From Campylorhamphus procurvoides (taxonomy: Eukaryota; Chordata; Aves; Passeriformes; Dendrocolaptidae): DNA of 64,000 nucleotides. The first letter of the stretch is position 1. Each line of letters starts with the position of its first letter. The stretch is taken from NCBI GenBank assembly GCA_013396655.1, contig WBMV01001904.1, positions 310,001 to 374,000 on the forward strand, read 5' to 3'. Positions 1-12,900 of this stretch are shown here, in pieces. The translations under genes and the position numbers were made by a program. Under the pieces are notes generated by a model. It saw nothing but the letters and a program-made list of their open reading frames with translations. It was not told where the DNA came from and searched no databases.

Positions 1-1677
1 TAACCTAAGCTGACCCTAAAGCGAATGTGACATTTAACCTTTCTCGTTCCTGCCCATGCTGTGCTGTGCCTGACCTCTGTCTCTTCTTTCCCATCATCTT
101 ACGGAGGGGACAGCTGGACATGCAGCGTATTTACAGTACATGGAGATGTCTCGAGTTTCTTCTTTGAAGTGGGACAGTGCTTTGGCCTGCGAGCTGGAGG
201 GGTGGAAGGCAGGAGATGCCTCTGCTATGTCAGCTCACGTGGCTGGGTCTGACATGAGACATGACCACTACAGAGTCTGCTTTCTGGCAGGCTGGGCTGC
301 ACCTCTGTGCCTTCAGCATGGAATCTGTCCTGGATGCAGAACAGCTTTTCTCTATCTCCTTGAGGTGCCTGGTCATCACCCTGGGAGGCTTTGCTATGGG
401 AAGCAGGAGTTTGACTCTCCCTGAAGGAGAAAACAGCAGCTTTGTGGTGTTTATGTGGAAAGAGTGAAGTCTGAGAAAGGCTTTTTGTTTTCTATTTCAA
501 GACTTCCTATTTTGTAAAATGACAGCAAAGTGAGAAATAGGTAGAAATGGTGTCAGACAAAGAACAGTTGTTCTTTAGAGATCAACATTGCTGATGGATT
601 CTATTGTCATGACCTCCTTCCTTATGAAGTGAAAAGGAATTCAGTGACATGAAAAGGGTTCTGCAATCACTTAACACATCTTAGAACACTGAAATGTATC
701 ATCAACATTAAAGGAGTAGGGTCGTTTCCCTCAGTAAAAGCCTCCTATATTGTGTTGCAGTCATTGTGCATAAATAGAAAAGCAAAGGCATTTTACGTGT
801 TACCGCAGCTTTTTATCCCCTCAGAAATAGACAGGAAGGTTGTGCTTCATATTCTGAAAATGGAAGTTTCTGTCACTGATGTCTCACTGCTTAATTTTCT
901 CTCCACATTTAGTTCTGTGTTTCTTAAAGGGCTTTTCAAGAGCTTCCCTTCCTGCAGGCAGGAGCCCAACCCAGCTCTGTGTTGAGATGTACAGTCCTGT
1001 GAGCTTCTGTCCCCTCTCTGCACTGGGCACTTCAGTAATTTAATTTTGAGTGTGGAAATTACAATATACCCCTTGATTCCAACCCTAAATATGTATTTCC
1101 TAAAGTTTACCGGGGGATGTACTATTATCTTGTACTGAACCTGCAGCTTTCTTGAGATGCCCATGCTAACATTACTGCTTTTCTCAATAGCATTTGCCCT
1201 CAGAGGAGGGCTCAGCACTCTGAATTCTGAGTCAGAAACTCCTGTCTGTTTTCCTGTCTAAAATGAACCAAGAATCACTTTATAGGGATGCCCTACTTGC
1301 CCTATTTATTCTATGGAACCACTTTCCTCAAGCCCTCTGAACTGCCCTTTTCCAATTGCTTTATCTCTTGAATGTGTCAGGATCTTTAGCAGCCTTGTAA
1401 CCATTAAAATTTGGTTAAAAAACCCCTACATGGGATCTTTGGTGGGAGGTGATTTATCTTCACTATTTTAGACATCTGCTTTTAGGTGGGACAGACTGAA
1501 TCCTGAGCTTCGTTAATGGTGCTGAGCAGCTCCCTCAAGAAGAGGTCCAGCGTAGGTGGTCCATTTCTAGATGCCCACATCTAGTCAGATGAATTCCATG
1601 TCATGTCCTGGAGCTAAGCAAGTATAACCACAAACTTTCTCTGTCACACGGGGTGTCTGTACCTGAACAGGTTATGA
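1..1677. other. Gene-free sequence upstream of the distal CRHR2 first exon
   Basis: No exon, RNA gene or transposon is recognisable here. Open frames at 61-467 and 847-1218 resemble no protein I know and lack coding character. If the exon at 1678 is a true first exon, its promoter or 5' UTR must lie in the last few hundred bases of this stretch; I see no clear TATA box. A pyrimidine-containing stretch ending in ACCTGAACAG at 1661-1670, just before the first ATG, could be a splice acceptor, so an untranslated exon further upstream is possible. The only structured element I noticed is the inverted repeat at 559-576. Confidence 0.6.
559..576. repeat. 18-bp perfect inverted repeat of AGAACA/TGTTCT half-sites
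   Basis: Two 8-base arms, AAAGAACA and TGTTCTTT, are separated by GT. AGAACA and TGTTCT are steroid-receptor half-sites, but the canonical glucocorticoid response element has a 3-base spacer and this one has 2. It lies about 1.1 kb before the beta-type CRHR2 exon. The palindrome is seen directly; any receptor binding is inference. Confidence 0.5.
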
Positions 1678-1876
1678 ATGGGAGCTGCTATGAAGGTGTC
1701 AGGGATTGTTGTACTCATGAATGAGAAAATCTGTCCTCTGCTTCTTATTTACTGTTTGGTTTATTTCTGTCTGTTCATCCAGATAGTTCTCCACTGTGAA
1801 TCTGCTGTGAACCTGCCCTTGTCTGTTCTGCTGGAAAAGTACTGTGAGGCTTTGTCAGCCCGCACCAATGTCACAG
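1678..1876 (+). CDS. CRHR2: CRHR2 distal alternative first coding exon (beta-type, signal peptide)
   Basis: This exon encodes the N-terminus of a CRHR2 isoform. Three in-frame ATGs (1678, 1690, 1717) are possible; a TGA at 1675-1677 closes the frame upstream. From the 1717 ATG the product is 53 residues plus the first base of a split Gly codon, close to the 55 residues of the mammalian beta exon. Residues 1-30 form a signal peptide: MNEK, then a hydrophobic core rich in Leu/Ile/Val/Phe/Cys, ending near HCESA. The mature part runs VNLPLSVLLEKYC and on to NVTG. The motif PL..LLE.YC followed by N-x-T-G matches the human beta exon, and Cys43 aligns with the first disulfide cysteine of the CRHR1 extracellular domain. 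The exon ends at ACAG|GTATTT in phase 1, the phase needed to join the exon at 29901. The donor after +4 is not ideal. An untranslated upstream exon is possible. Homology is by eye and transcription is not proven. Confidence 0.8.
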
Positions 1877-2565
1877 GTATTTATTTCTCCACTTCTTGTT
1901 GGCTTCTTGTTACTGTAGGATCTGTTTTCAAAGTGTCCTTGCTCCAGGAACATCTTTTCCTGCTGAGATAAACATAGTGCCTCCAGTCTTGGGTTTTCAT
2001 TGGCGACAGTGTGCAGTGGTGTGACATGGAAAGAAACCCTCGAATTTTACGCACTCAAGGGAACTCATAATGACAGCCCTTTCTCATAATTTAATCTGTT
2101 AAATTAGCTATACTCACTGACTGATATGATAGTTGAAGGTTAGGACAGTGTCTGTATCCAGACCAGTTTTTAAAAGCAGGGCAAAGCACTTGGCTCTTGG
2201 CTAAAATACACCAGCACAAAAAGGATGCTGTAAGACATGTGAAACTGGATTCAGGTTCACTCCAGGAGTGGAAGAAGCACACTCAGAGCCATTCCTCTGC
2301 CTCATCACTGGGGGCTGTGTGCTGCAATTAGTGATGCTGCTGAGGGAAAAGTTGTTTCTTTCCTTCCCTTTCACTTCTCTTTCCCCCTGGTAAATCTTTG
2401 GGGTGGGGGAAGTTTAAAATATAATCTGGGTATTGTCATTCAGACAGTTCTCCAGCCCTGAGAAATGACAAAGGAAATGATGAAGCTCAGGGTAGAAAAA
2501 ATCTTTCCATATAATATGTTGGATCGATAGTGTTTTATTCTGACTGTATCAATTCCTTAAGGACA

Positions 2566-2592
2566 ATAAGCTGATCTAGATAAGCTGATCAG
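2566..2592. repeat. Tandem 14-bp duplication
   Basis: The 14-base unit ATAAGCTGATCTAG at 2566-2579 is followed at once by ATAAGCTGATCAG. It is likely a small replication-slippage event. Confidence 0.7.
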
Positions 2593-5500
2593 ACTCAAGT
2601 CTGAAAGTTGTGGTGCTTTAACTGCCCCTTAATTTGCATATAAATGGGTGCATTGATCCAAATTATGAATCTGGCCCAAACTTGTGCCATTGTGTTCCAG
2701 GGAGCAACTCTGCCTCCTGTGGCATATGTGTTTAAATTTATTTTAAAGACCATCTATTCCATTCTGTAGTTGGAAACAAAGGGGAGATAGATGAGGTTCT
2801 GTGTTTGGGTCTTGCTGTCAGGTGTTGTTTTCCTTTTGAATGTTTTTGTAAATTTTATTGTAAAACTTGCCCCTTGCTCATAATGTATTTTCCCTTGCAC
2901 AGAGCTTCTATTGGAGAAAAAAACAAATTCCACATCAGGCTGTCTTAGAAGTCAGCAAACAATTTATTTCTCAATTGTTGACAAAAAATAATTTTCTAGG
3001 CTGCTTACATGATGCATAAACAGAGGACTTCTTTTCAGGCAGAGTGTGGCTGCAGGAATAGCATTTTAATAGGGAAAGGGAAGAGAGAAGCCACAGCAGT
3101 GACTCTTCTATTCCCCTGTCCTTGTTAAGGTGTCACTGGTCAGAGGTAAAGCAATGCTCTGAAATGAATGTAACTTGGTTTTTATGGAGAGACAATCCAA
3201 CCTGCAGCTTTTCTAGAACATACCTTCCCATGATACTTCAGAATCCTGTAATCTGCACTCTGCTTTGAGAATGGGCTTATACATACAGTAAGGTCCAAAT
3301 CTGCTTCATGGTCAGACCAGCTGGACATAAGCCCAGACTCAGGCCTAAACATGAGCTGAATGTTGGGACATATTAAAGACAAAAGTTCACTTTTCTGCTT
3401 AGTGTGGACTGACCTTGTTTTCTCAGTTTGGTGGATCATCAATAGGACTCTGGTTCTTCTGTCCACCATGTGTTCTTTTTGTGTTCTGTGGCAACTGGAT
3501 CTTCAAACAGTCTGGGCTATTCAGCTGTGAGCTTTCTTGATAAAAATGGGGGTCTGCAACAGCGTGATCTCCTCTCTGTGATCAGTAAAGCTCTGGCTGG
3601 TAGAGTTAAAATCCAAAGCATTTCATCCCAAAGCAGGATCTAAGATGGAGCACAACTTAAATGCTTTCTGTTTAATGGGATCCAAGGATAACAAGCTCCT
3701 GTGGCTAAGTCATGTTTAATCTTTCAGTGTCCAAATTAGGTGAGCTGTGTTCCTCCTTCATTTTGAATCCTCATAATGACAAAGATGTGTCACATTGCGA
3801 CATTGGTGTGTCATTCTGGGACATTGCTCCATTCAGCAGTGTGGATGGATGGAGCCAGACCACAGAGCCTGCAGTGTCTGAGTCTGTTCCCTGGCTCACA
3901 CTCTTTAATGTGGTGCAGATATCATATTTTAGAAGGGAAAAAAAAATCAAGGAAAGAAACCCAAGGAGAGCCATATTGAACAATCTTTATTTAGCTGGAA
4001 GAACAGCAAACATTAAGTTTTGTAATTGGTTATTTTCCCTGTTTCTTTTCCAGAAGATGCTGTTAATTAGTCCAATATGTTAATTTCCTCCTCTTATAAT
4101 TACTAATTTCACCCTCCAAATATGTTCACTCTAACCATCCCAAACAGATGGCATAAAATGCTTTTGAGAATTTAAAGCATGTGTAATTTCACTGAGTTGC
4201 TGAGTGAATGACATTGTAAATTCAGTCTGAAGTGATTTAAACCAAGAAATACTTTTTCAGAGTTGGAAGGCAACACTCTCTCTTTTGGGCTTTATTTCCT
4301 TGAAAAATCCCTGGATGACACTTCCATGATTGCTTGGGTTCAGTGTTTGAGCTTGATGGCGTTGTCAATGAGTGGCTTAGGCAGTTAAAGAATCACCATC
4401 AAAGCTATGAACTTTTTAGTGTGTTTAGTATGAATTTGTAAAGTGCAATTTAGGAAAGTCCAGCGTCAAGGTTCTCTCTGTTACTGCATGGGTGGAACAT
4501 ACAAAGGGATTGAGATAAATTGAGATAAAATGATTTACAGAGAGACCAAAAATGCCAAAGGGTAAGGGCAACCCTTCTGTTGAGTTATGAGGTTCAGAGT
4601 AAATCACCCCTTGCTTATTAAGCTCGTGATGGAACCTACGTGTGGCTAGGTCCAGTCTTAGTCTGAGACTTGGTAAGTGGTTTATATCTAAAGGATTACA
4701 TGTGTGATTATTTAGGATTACCTAAAAGACCACCATCCAACATATCAGCAAAAAGTGATTGTAATATGATGTTGGAAAAGTACCAATTCACCACAGATGG
4801 AATTTTGTGGCTTCCAAAGCAGCAGCAGTCTGAGGTTTATTCACAGTTTTTTAAGGGGGATCTCAGGATTTTAGCAGCACTTAATCATTGACTAATATAA
4901 TGTTTACAGAGGGAGTCAGTAGAATTTATTACAACTGAAGAAGTCAGCTACAGATCAAGATGGCAACACTCATACTATCCTTGCTTTAGAGTATCTGAAT
5001 TTCCACCCTGGGCACAATCCAGGTCGGCAATTACTGGAATTTTGAAAATTCCACTTGGGCTGTGGTTCAGGTAAGGAGTGTTCCAAGGCTGTGAGGGAAT
5101 GCCTGAATATTCCCACTGTCATCCCATACCATGGTGCTCCCACCTTAACCACACAAGTGCCTGGTGTGGCCAAGGGACACTTCACCACCCAACTCGTTGC
5201 ATAAAGACAAAGGCCAAGCAGGAATTCCTGAGAATGTAGAGCAATCCAGAGGAGGGCTGGGGGAGAGGGGAAATGCACCATCCCAGATGGGGACTTTTGT
5301 TTGTATATGTGGATCTGAAGAAAAATTTTACTTAATTCTTACTTTGCTTTCATGTATAAGAGGAATTGGTTGGGTTTTTTTATAGGTAACACATCTGAAG
5401 ATGTTTCTGATGTTGTAATCTCCTATCTGACTTGACTGGTATTACAGGAATAACCAGGATGACCAGATGACTGCAATTTTGTATATCCATATGATACAGG

Positions 5501-6434
5501 CTCTGAGTTTAGCTTGAATTTTTGAAGAAATTTAGAGGGCATGGGTCCTCAATTCACACTGATATTCCATGTGTTTTTTCATTATTCCCTTCACATCCTT
5601 TGACTTTCCCATCTTATATGTCTCCACTAAAAACTCCAAGTCTTGGCTTGCATCTAATCCTACTGAATTTTGATCTCCATGGAAATCTTTTGATCCCACT
5701 TTTTCGTCCATTGACACATTTGATTGCACAATCTTTAAGACCTTGTCAGAAGATGATTTGTCTGAAAACAGGAATTTTGCCCAAAAAATAAACCAGAGTG
5801 TGGATGGCCAGTGCTACTGTGCTGACAAAGTCAGTATAAGAATTACATTCTGTTTTTCTCTTTCTTATCCTTTAGTCACTTTGAAACTTGCAATTTGCAT
5901 TTCTGATGTTTAAGCATATTCAGACAATCCAGTAAAGGAGAGACAGCAGATTAGATGTTGTGCATTTCATTTCAAGAAGTCCTGGGGTGCTCTGGGAAAG
6001 GAAAAATGACTTGTTCCCCCTGGTGACTGGACCCTCATTCTCTGGGGGTTGGTTCCTTGCCCTCATTCTGGTCGCTTTGTAGTGCAGTGAAAGGCTCATC
6101 TCACAGAAATGGTGTAAACAGGATTCCACCTATACAAATTCGGGCTTATACGACTCCTGCATTGTTTTCTCAAGTGTCTGGGGAAACTCTCCTTTAAGGA
6201 ACATGTTAGTGGCTGTGGCAGGAATGTATCCAGGGATGGATTCCAACACACAGCTCCTTCAAAGGTGCTCATCAATCTCCAGCTAACCTGACATCATTCG
6301 GAGATTGCCATAATTTCCCCACTTGCTGGGACAGTGTCTTATACCAGAGGCTTCTCCAGCACTTAGAGTATCACAAAATTGGGAAGGTATGAACAGTGGG
6401 CTTCTTGGCTTGTTAGTTTTAAGTAGTGAATTTC

Positions 6435-6464
6435 AATCAATCATTCTTTAATCAGTCATTCTTT
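6435..6464. repeat. Tandem 15-bp duplication
   Basis: AATCAATCATTCTTT at 6435-6449 is followed directly by AATCAGTCATTCTTT at 6450-6464, one mismatch in 15. Confidence 0.8.
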
Positions 6465-7240
6465 TAGCAGTTGAAAGTTTAATGACAGACAAGTGTCTTT
6501 GATAACTTGCTCTCCATGCAGAACTGCAAAGGTGAGGCACTCGCTGCTCCAGGGTTATTTATTTCTGTACATCACACTACCCTGTTTCTTGGAAACAGAA
6601 GACTTGGCATCATTACATCCCTAAATATCCCTCCCCAGTAATGGCATGGCAGCAATTCTCACCGTTTCCCTTCTGATTTTCCCAGCAGGTCACATCAATG
6701 AGCTGTTCCATTTATAAAGAGACTTGGCTGAGCTATTTATTTTCACGTTTGCTTTCACTCCTTTGGCATCAGCCGGCTGGCTGGAGCTCCCTACGCTGCT
6801 CCTGCAGCTGCCTGTGGGACATCATCACATCCACACCACCCAGTTACTGCTCACAGGCACAAAGATAACCTTGGGCAGCAGCATTTGCATGACCAGTGCT
6901 TGGGTAGACACCAGCAATCTTCATAATGCTTCCTATTTTCAGATGTTGCAACAGCACTGTCTAAATAGAGGCGATGATGTTGCTTTACTTCCCGCTGCCC
7001 CAAATCACATACCAGGCAGTCTAGGACTGCTTGCCTGTGCTTCCCAAAATAAAGCTGACGGTGCTGTATGTTGTTGGACAATTTGTATTATTGCCACTGG
7101 TCCTTATAATTCAAAAAGTTGTGGTTTTTTCCAAGTCTGTTGCAGTTCCAAACTGAGGATATTGAAAATCTCTGATGTATTAGGAAGCTATGTAGGCAGT
7201 CAAACAACTTCTGTGGTCCACTAGAGAGGATTATTTAGAG

Positions 7241-7360
7241 AAATAGAATAATTTCGGTTGCAAAAGACCATTAGGATCATCCAGTCCAATCATGAACATA
7301 ACACTACCAAATCTACCACCAAACCATATCCCTAATCTACTTTGTACATTTCCTGTACAA
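7241..7360 (-). mobile_element. CR1 LINE fragment, 3' end, diverged
   Basis: Read on the + strand this is the reverse complement of a CR1 3' end: AGACCATTAGGATCATCCAG, then wording close to the CR1 block for 'cactgccaaatccaccactaaaccatatccct'. It has many mismatches and so is old. CR1 elements are usually 5'-truncated, and this piece keeps only about the last 120 bases. Confidence 0.75.
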
Positions 7361-9226
7361 AATATTTATTACGGTTTTGGCGCTTGAGGGTTTTTCTTTT
7401 GGTAAATGGTTTATGGATGAGGTATATAAACATATCTAAAGGTTCCCACACATATTCTAGGTGTCCAGAGGCTGACAAGTTATTCCAAAATTTACAGCAA
7501 TAGCAGCCTAAGCTGTGAAAATGAGGCTGTAAAGTGCTCAGACTGAAACATGTTTCACTAAGAAGTTGCTCCGGTGTCTTGACCCCATGAAAAGGTGCTT
7601 TTGCATGACCTCAGTAAACTTCAGAAGGAAATGATCTGTCCTTGGATTTTACATTATACAGGAAGGTAAACACCCTCTGACCATCATCATCAAACCAGTC
7701 TCTCAGTGGCAACAGCGCTGAACTGACTGAACATCTGCAGTACATCTGTCTGAAGTCACTGAGATATTGTGTGTGTGGGGGTGTGAGGGAGGACTGGAGA
7801 ATGAGGCTGCTCGAGGGTATCAGGGCAGATCCCACGATCCTGTTGAGGCTCTGGAAGCATTTGCAGTGACCAAGCTGATGGCATTGCCGTGGTGGTTCTG
7901 TGCTGCCAGCCTGGGGTGCTGTGAAGAGTCAGGAAAGGGAAAAGTGAACAGTGCAAAACTTCAGAGGAATGCAAATAAGAGAGGCAGGGCTCATAAACAA
8001 AAACAAGCTACGGTGGGAACACACCACTGAGGGTTTTTTCATATTTCAGAAGAGTGGCACCTCAATCCCGGATCTGTCACTGCTGCGTGATTTGTTCTCA
8101 GCAGACTCTCAGTAGTGACTGCTACAGTGCCCCACTTCATCAAATATACTTAAATCTTTGAATTTATACAGTCAGTGTAATAAATACCATTCGCTGAACG
8201 TGGTTTCTAAATTAGATACCATTTTTTTGTACACTTGATAGATAAAAATATGCTCTGCAGAACGTCTCATTTTGTCAAGTTCTGCCGAACAGATGGAGTG
8301 CCTTTTCTGTTCACACAGAATCACGTCAGCGTATCTGGTCCTAAATGAAAACACCTCCTGGCCTTTAAACCAACATTTCTCTCTGGGTTTGTGGGTTGAT
8401 GAGCCCTTCAAGCAGTGAAACACACAACAGCAGTGGTACGTACTACAAGCTGCACTGTTCTGAAGTGGGCCAGGGGGATGTCCAACATACAATAGTGCTA
8501 CAAGATTACTGTTATTAGGAAATGGCAGAGATTGGGTAGAATAAGCAATTCTGTTGTTGTTTTTGATTTCAATAAAATGCCCTAGAGCTCATGATGCTCT
8601 TGCTGAGTTGAGTCTCCAGATTAGTGATGAATGTCTAGATGTGCTAGGGTTGACATGCAATATTTGTGTTGCCTTTGTCTCCCTGCTTTTGACAAAGCAG
8701 ATGTTTCCATGCTTTTTTTGGAGGAGCATCCCTGAGCCACACTCAGAGCCAGATTCATCCTGTTAAACAGACCAAGCTGAGCCTGGGCTCCATCCTCTTC
8801 TTTGTGTAGGTAAAAATCTGTGTTTCTTAGGCCTCTGTGTATAAAATCATACCTACCAGCACTGCCTTACTTCTTTAGCAACTGCTGACAGCAAAAGAAG
8901 AGGGTGACCTTCCACTATCTGTTGTATGTTGCAGCATATGCTCAAAGCTTTTGGAGAATGCAGCCCTTGGTCTGAGGGAGAGAAGGTGGTGGGATGCTTT
9001 GTCCTTACAGATGCTGTCTCTCCTACTTTGGACTAGAATGTGAACATAGGAAATGGATCAGAGGTTCAGGCTGGATAAATCACCTGTTTTAAAGTTGGAG
9101 CTGGCAGCTCTTTCTTCCTTCTTTAACTCTGCACTGCGTCACTTGGTTGAACTTTTCTGAATAAACTGTAGAGAACTAATTTGCCTCGGCCTTCAACCCT
9201 GAGGTGAGAACATCTTATTGTATAGT
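7361..9226. other. Gene-free intronic sequence
   Basis: No exon, RNA gene or recognisable repeat. The open frames here (for example 7611-7835 and 8172-8492 on the - strand) are short and unlike known proteins. Confidence 0.6.
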
Positions 9227-9930
9227 CAGAGAATCACAGAGTCATTTAGATTGAAAAATACCTTTAAGATCGTTGATTCCAGCCCTTAATGCAGCACTGC
9301 CAAGTCCACCACTAAAGCATGTTCCCAAGAGCCACATCCACACATCTTTTAAATATTTCCAAGGTGGTGACTCAACCACTTCCTTGGGGAGCCTGTTCCA
9401 AAGCCTGGCCACTCTTCAAGTGAATAAATTTTCCCTTGTATCAAATCTAAGCCTCTGGTGGAACTTGAGCCCATTTTCCCTTTGTCCTGTCACTTGCTAC
9501 CTGGGAGAAGAGCCCAACTCCCACCTGGCTGCTCCCTCCTTTCAGGGAATTGTAGAGACTGATAAGATTCTCTTGAGCCTCCTTTTCTCCAGGTTGGGCC
9601 TCCCCAGCTCCCTCAGCTGCTCCCCATAGGAATTGTGCTCCAGACCCTTCCCCAGCTCTGTTGCCCTTCTCTGGACATGCTCCAGCCCTTTGATGTCTTT
9701 CTTCTTGTGAGGGACCCAAAGCTGACCCCAGGGTGTTGATCACTGTCCTGGTCCTGCTGGCCACACTGTTGCTGGCACAAGCCAGGATGCCAATGGCCTT
9801 CTTGGCCACCTGGGAACACACTGGCTCATGCTCAGCCATCGACCAGCACTCCCAGATCTTTTTCCACTGGGCAGCTTTCCAGCCACACTTCTCCAAGCCT
9901 TTAGTGTAGCATGGAATTGTTGTCCCATGC
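9227..9930 (-). mobile_element. CR1 LINE fragment, about 700 bp, with ORF2 C-terminal relic
   Basis: This is the longest CR1 copy in the window. Its 3' end is at the left (CAGAGAATCACAGAGTCATT). On the - strand a broken reading frame keeps parts of the CR1 reverse-transcriptase protein C-terminus, for example VGVGLFSQVASDRTKGKW and KKAIGILACASNSVASRTR. Frame changes and missing blocks show it is inactive. It begins part-way into ORF2, the usual 5' truncation. On the + strand it is an antisense insertion relative to CRHR2. Confidence 0.93.
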
Positions 9931-12900
9931 ATAAGAAAAGAGTTAAGCACTAAAGCTTGTCAAAATGCAAAGTAACCTGTAAAGCTCCAGCTCTATATTG
10001 TTCATATTCCATTGCACAATAAGAATGATGAGCTTTTTTTTTTGCTCTCCAGGTATTCATCTTACTCATTAAACTGTCAGGGGGTGAAAACTGGATACAT
10101 AAGGAAGAGCTAATGGAAAATGTTAGCACAGTTTATGTAAGCCACTCTGACCTGAACTGTTCAACACTTCACCCTCCATATCTCTTCGCTTGTAGCAGCG
10201 ACTCATTCCCTTTGTAAAGTTACTTGTGTGCATAAACTATCAGACTAAAGGATTGTTCATGGCTGCAAATACTTCAAGTACACGTGCCAGCAGCCAAGAG
10301 AGTGACAGAAATGAGAAGCAGGTTCCTAGAGGTGTAAATTCTGCGTGGTATCTCAGCTGATTTTGAGGCTCTGTCTTCATCCTCCTGAGTCTCCACCCTG
10401 TGCAGGTGTCCCTGGTGCACAAGGCCAAGCATTCAGAAGTTGATCTCTTCACTGCTGGACTTGACTGATGACTATCACTGTTAAACACAGGAAGGTTTGC
10501 CATGCCAGAGAGACCTCATCTTGTTCAGGAAATCCTAAGCACCCTAAACTTCCCCAAACATCCGTTGTTGGAGACTGGAAGATGCAGCAGGCAGACCTTC
10601 AGGCAGAACCAGTAGGGCTGTTCTGGTAATTTTAAACAAACCTATTTTTTTTGTTGGGTATAGAGGCAGCCTAAGGCCCGCTCAGCTGGAGATGCCTACT
10701 TTACAATAACGAGAGTTACAGGAAATTAATCATATTCCTAAGGACCTTCTTTTTCTTTGAAAGTACCCCTGAGGTAATTTAGCAGCCTGTGGAAGACTAT
10801 TGCTTTCTGCCTTCTATGTAAATAAAGGGGAAAGAGTTAATGTCAGAAGGGAGATGTAGCTGCAGTTTTGTTGTTAATGTGCTCAAGGAGACTGCTGGTG
10901 AGTTCACCCCTGTGAATGTGGGTGTGAAATCTCTACATGAATCCTCAAGGTGTAGCCACACTTGAGGGGTCTTTGAAATCTGAATTAGCAAGCTAAACCC
11001 AAGATTTCTCATGAGGATGGGTGGCTTCTTATCTGAGCAGTTTGTTGTGGGTTGTTAAATATACATGTATCTATAAATCACACATAAATATGTATAAATA
11101 TACACATATGTATGTATAAATATATATTGATAGCTGATTATTTTAAGAATGAACAGTCTCATGATGCTGAAATTGTCCTTCCAGCAGCCACTGGGTGAAT
11201 TTTGCTTTGAGGTCTAGGATTTAGGTGTATCATGAGTATTTTTTGTTCTCTCCAGAAAAATGTATCTGCAATTACTTGTGTGGCACAGCAAAACTTTGCA
11301 CAGATCTGCATTTTCTCCATGCATAAGTAACTCAATTTATATATTTATTTATGCAGGATGCTCACCAATCCTTTTCCCCCGTTACTCCTAGAGGTTTTAA
11401 AAGTCTTGAGTTTCAGAGGAGGGAAATGCTATTTCAATGCCACTGTTGCCTTCTAAAGTGCTTGTCATTTCTGCTTGGGACAGTTCCCAATTCACACAGC
11501 CCGGGCTGGCGTTCTCTCACATTGTTTTTATGGATTACTCTTCTTCTTTTACTCAATTACTTGAATTAATTGACTTTACTTAATGAAGTCTTCTCAGATA
11601 CAAATGTAAAATTTTTATTAGCAGAAAAAATTATAGTTTTCTAGGTTGCTATAAAATAGCTGGTTATGCTACAAATCCCTGAAATAAGTGATATGGAAAT
11701 TCACCCAGTATATGTAGTTTTTTTAAAAAGCAATTATGTTTTATAAGAGGACAGTGAAAATTAATACAGCTATACATGTTATTAAATTTTTGGCTACTAT
11801 TTCCCTAACCTGGAGGATAAGATTTTATGGCCATTTTCAACAGGGACACAAAGAGCTCAGGGGCATCAGTGGAAACACACACAGTAAAAATGATTATGCC
11901 TTCTATTTTTGTACTATAATCATTAGCGTTTTCATCAACATCCACAGGAAAATGAAATAAATGTGTCCATCTGATTTGGGAAAACACACAGGTGAGGAAA
12001 AATAATTGTTTGCAGTGGTACACAGTACGTGTTCCTTTGTTTTTCTGCAGTCCCATAGCCCAGAGATGAAACAAGCAAAGAATACTTGATTTTTGGTCTG
12101 CATTGCAGATTTCAGAGCACTCTGTAACTCTTTACCTCATTCCAGGAGGCCTGGCTGTTGTGGATAATTTTACTTTTAAGTCCACAATTTTCGGTCCCTT
12201 CTTGTTTTCAGTGTCACAGCAAAGAGGAATATTTTGTTCTGCTTAACTTCCCATAGTTTAAAATTTAAAAAAATGAGTAGCAAAAGCATTTTTACAGCAT
12301 CCGTGGGGTGGATATTTTAATCTCTGTTTTATACTTGGTGAAAAGTGAAATGATTTGCCAAGAATTCAAAGCCAGTCGCCGGGGGAATGTTGGAACTTGG
12401 GGCGTTCTCACTTTGCAGCCTGCCTGAAGGACTTGGCTGGCACTAAAACCAGAGCAATTAAGAGCAAGCAGTGACATTTTTGCACTGCAGAAGTTTTAAA
12501 TATTCCGTGGTAGCCTTGCAAGCCCACACACCACCCGAGAACTTTCTAACTGATTGATGTAACTGCTCTTGCTTTTAGCAGGAGCTCTTAAATGTTGATA
12601 CCTTCGTTTGATCTTCTTCCGAAATGTTGAAGGCCCAAAGGTGAAACTCATCGTTATAAATCCATGATAAAATAATGGATTCAATTTGAATTTTGGTGGC
12701 TGGTGGGAAGTTCCAGGGAATAAAAGTAATGATTTTTGGAGAAGGGAGTGCTGAGGTGTTCACAATGAATAATTCAGTGACTATTGGAAGCTCAAGTAAG
12801 GGTAACGGAGATAATTTGCCCAAGATCACAGCATTAGCTAGAGCTTGATTTGAAATTCCTGCCTCTCTGCCCCCTGCTCTAATAACTCTTCCCATATGGA

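Larger units (their letters stand above)
1877..7240. other. CRHR2 beta-transcript intron 1, left part
   Basis: Unique-looking AT-rich sequence with no exon, RNA gene or clear transposon. It holds two short tandem duplications, at 2566-2592 and 6435-6464. An open frame at 6724-7224 begins at TTG rather than ATG and matches nothing I know. Confidence 0.6.

Noticed and set aside
559..576. Canonical glucocorticoid response element
   Set aside because: The half-sites are spaced by 2 bases, whereas the canonical element has 3; kept only as an inverted repeat.
6724..7224. 166-codon open frame on the + strand
   Set aside because: It begins at TTG, not ATG; the first ATG is well inside. No domain or family is recognisable and the sequence is intronic to the beta transcript.
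9447..9950. 167-codon open frame on the - strand
   Set aside because: It is the decayed ORF2 C-terminus of the CR1 copy at 9227-9930, not a host gene.
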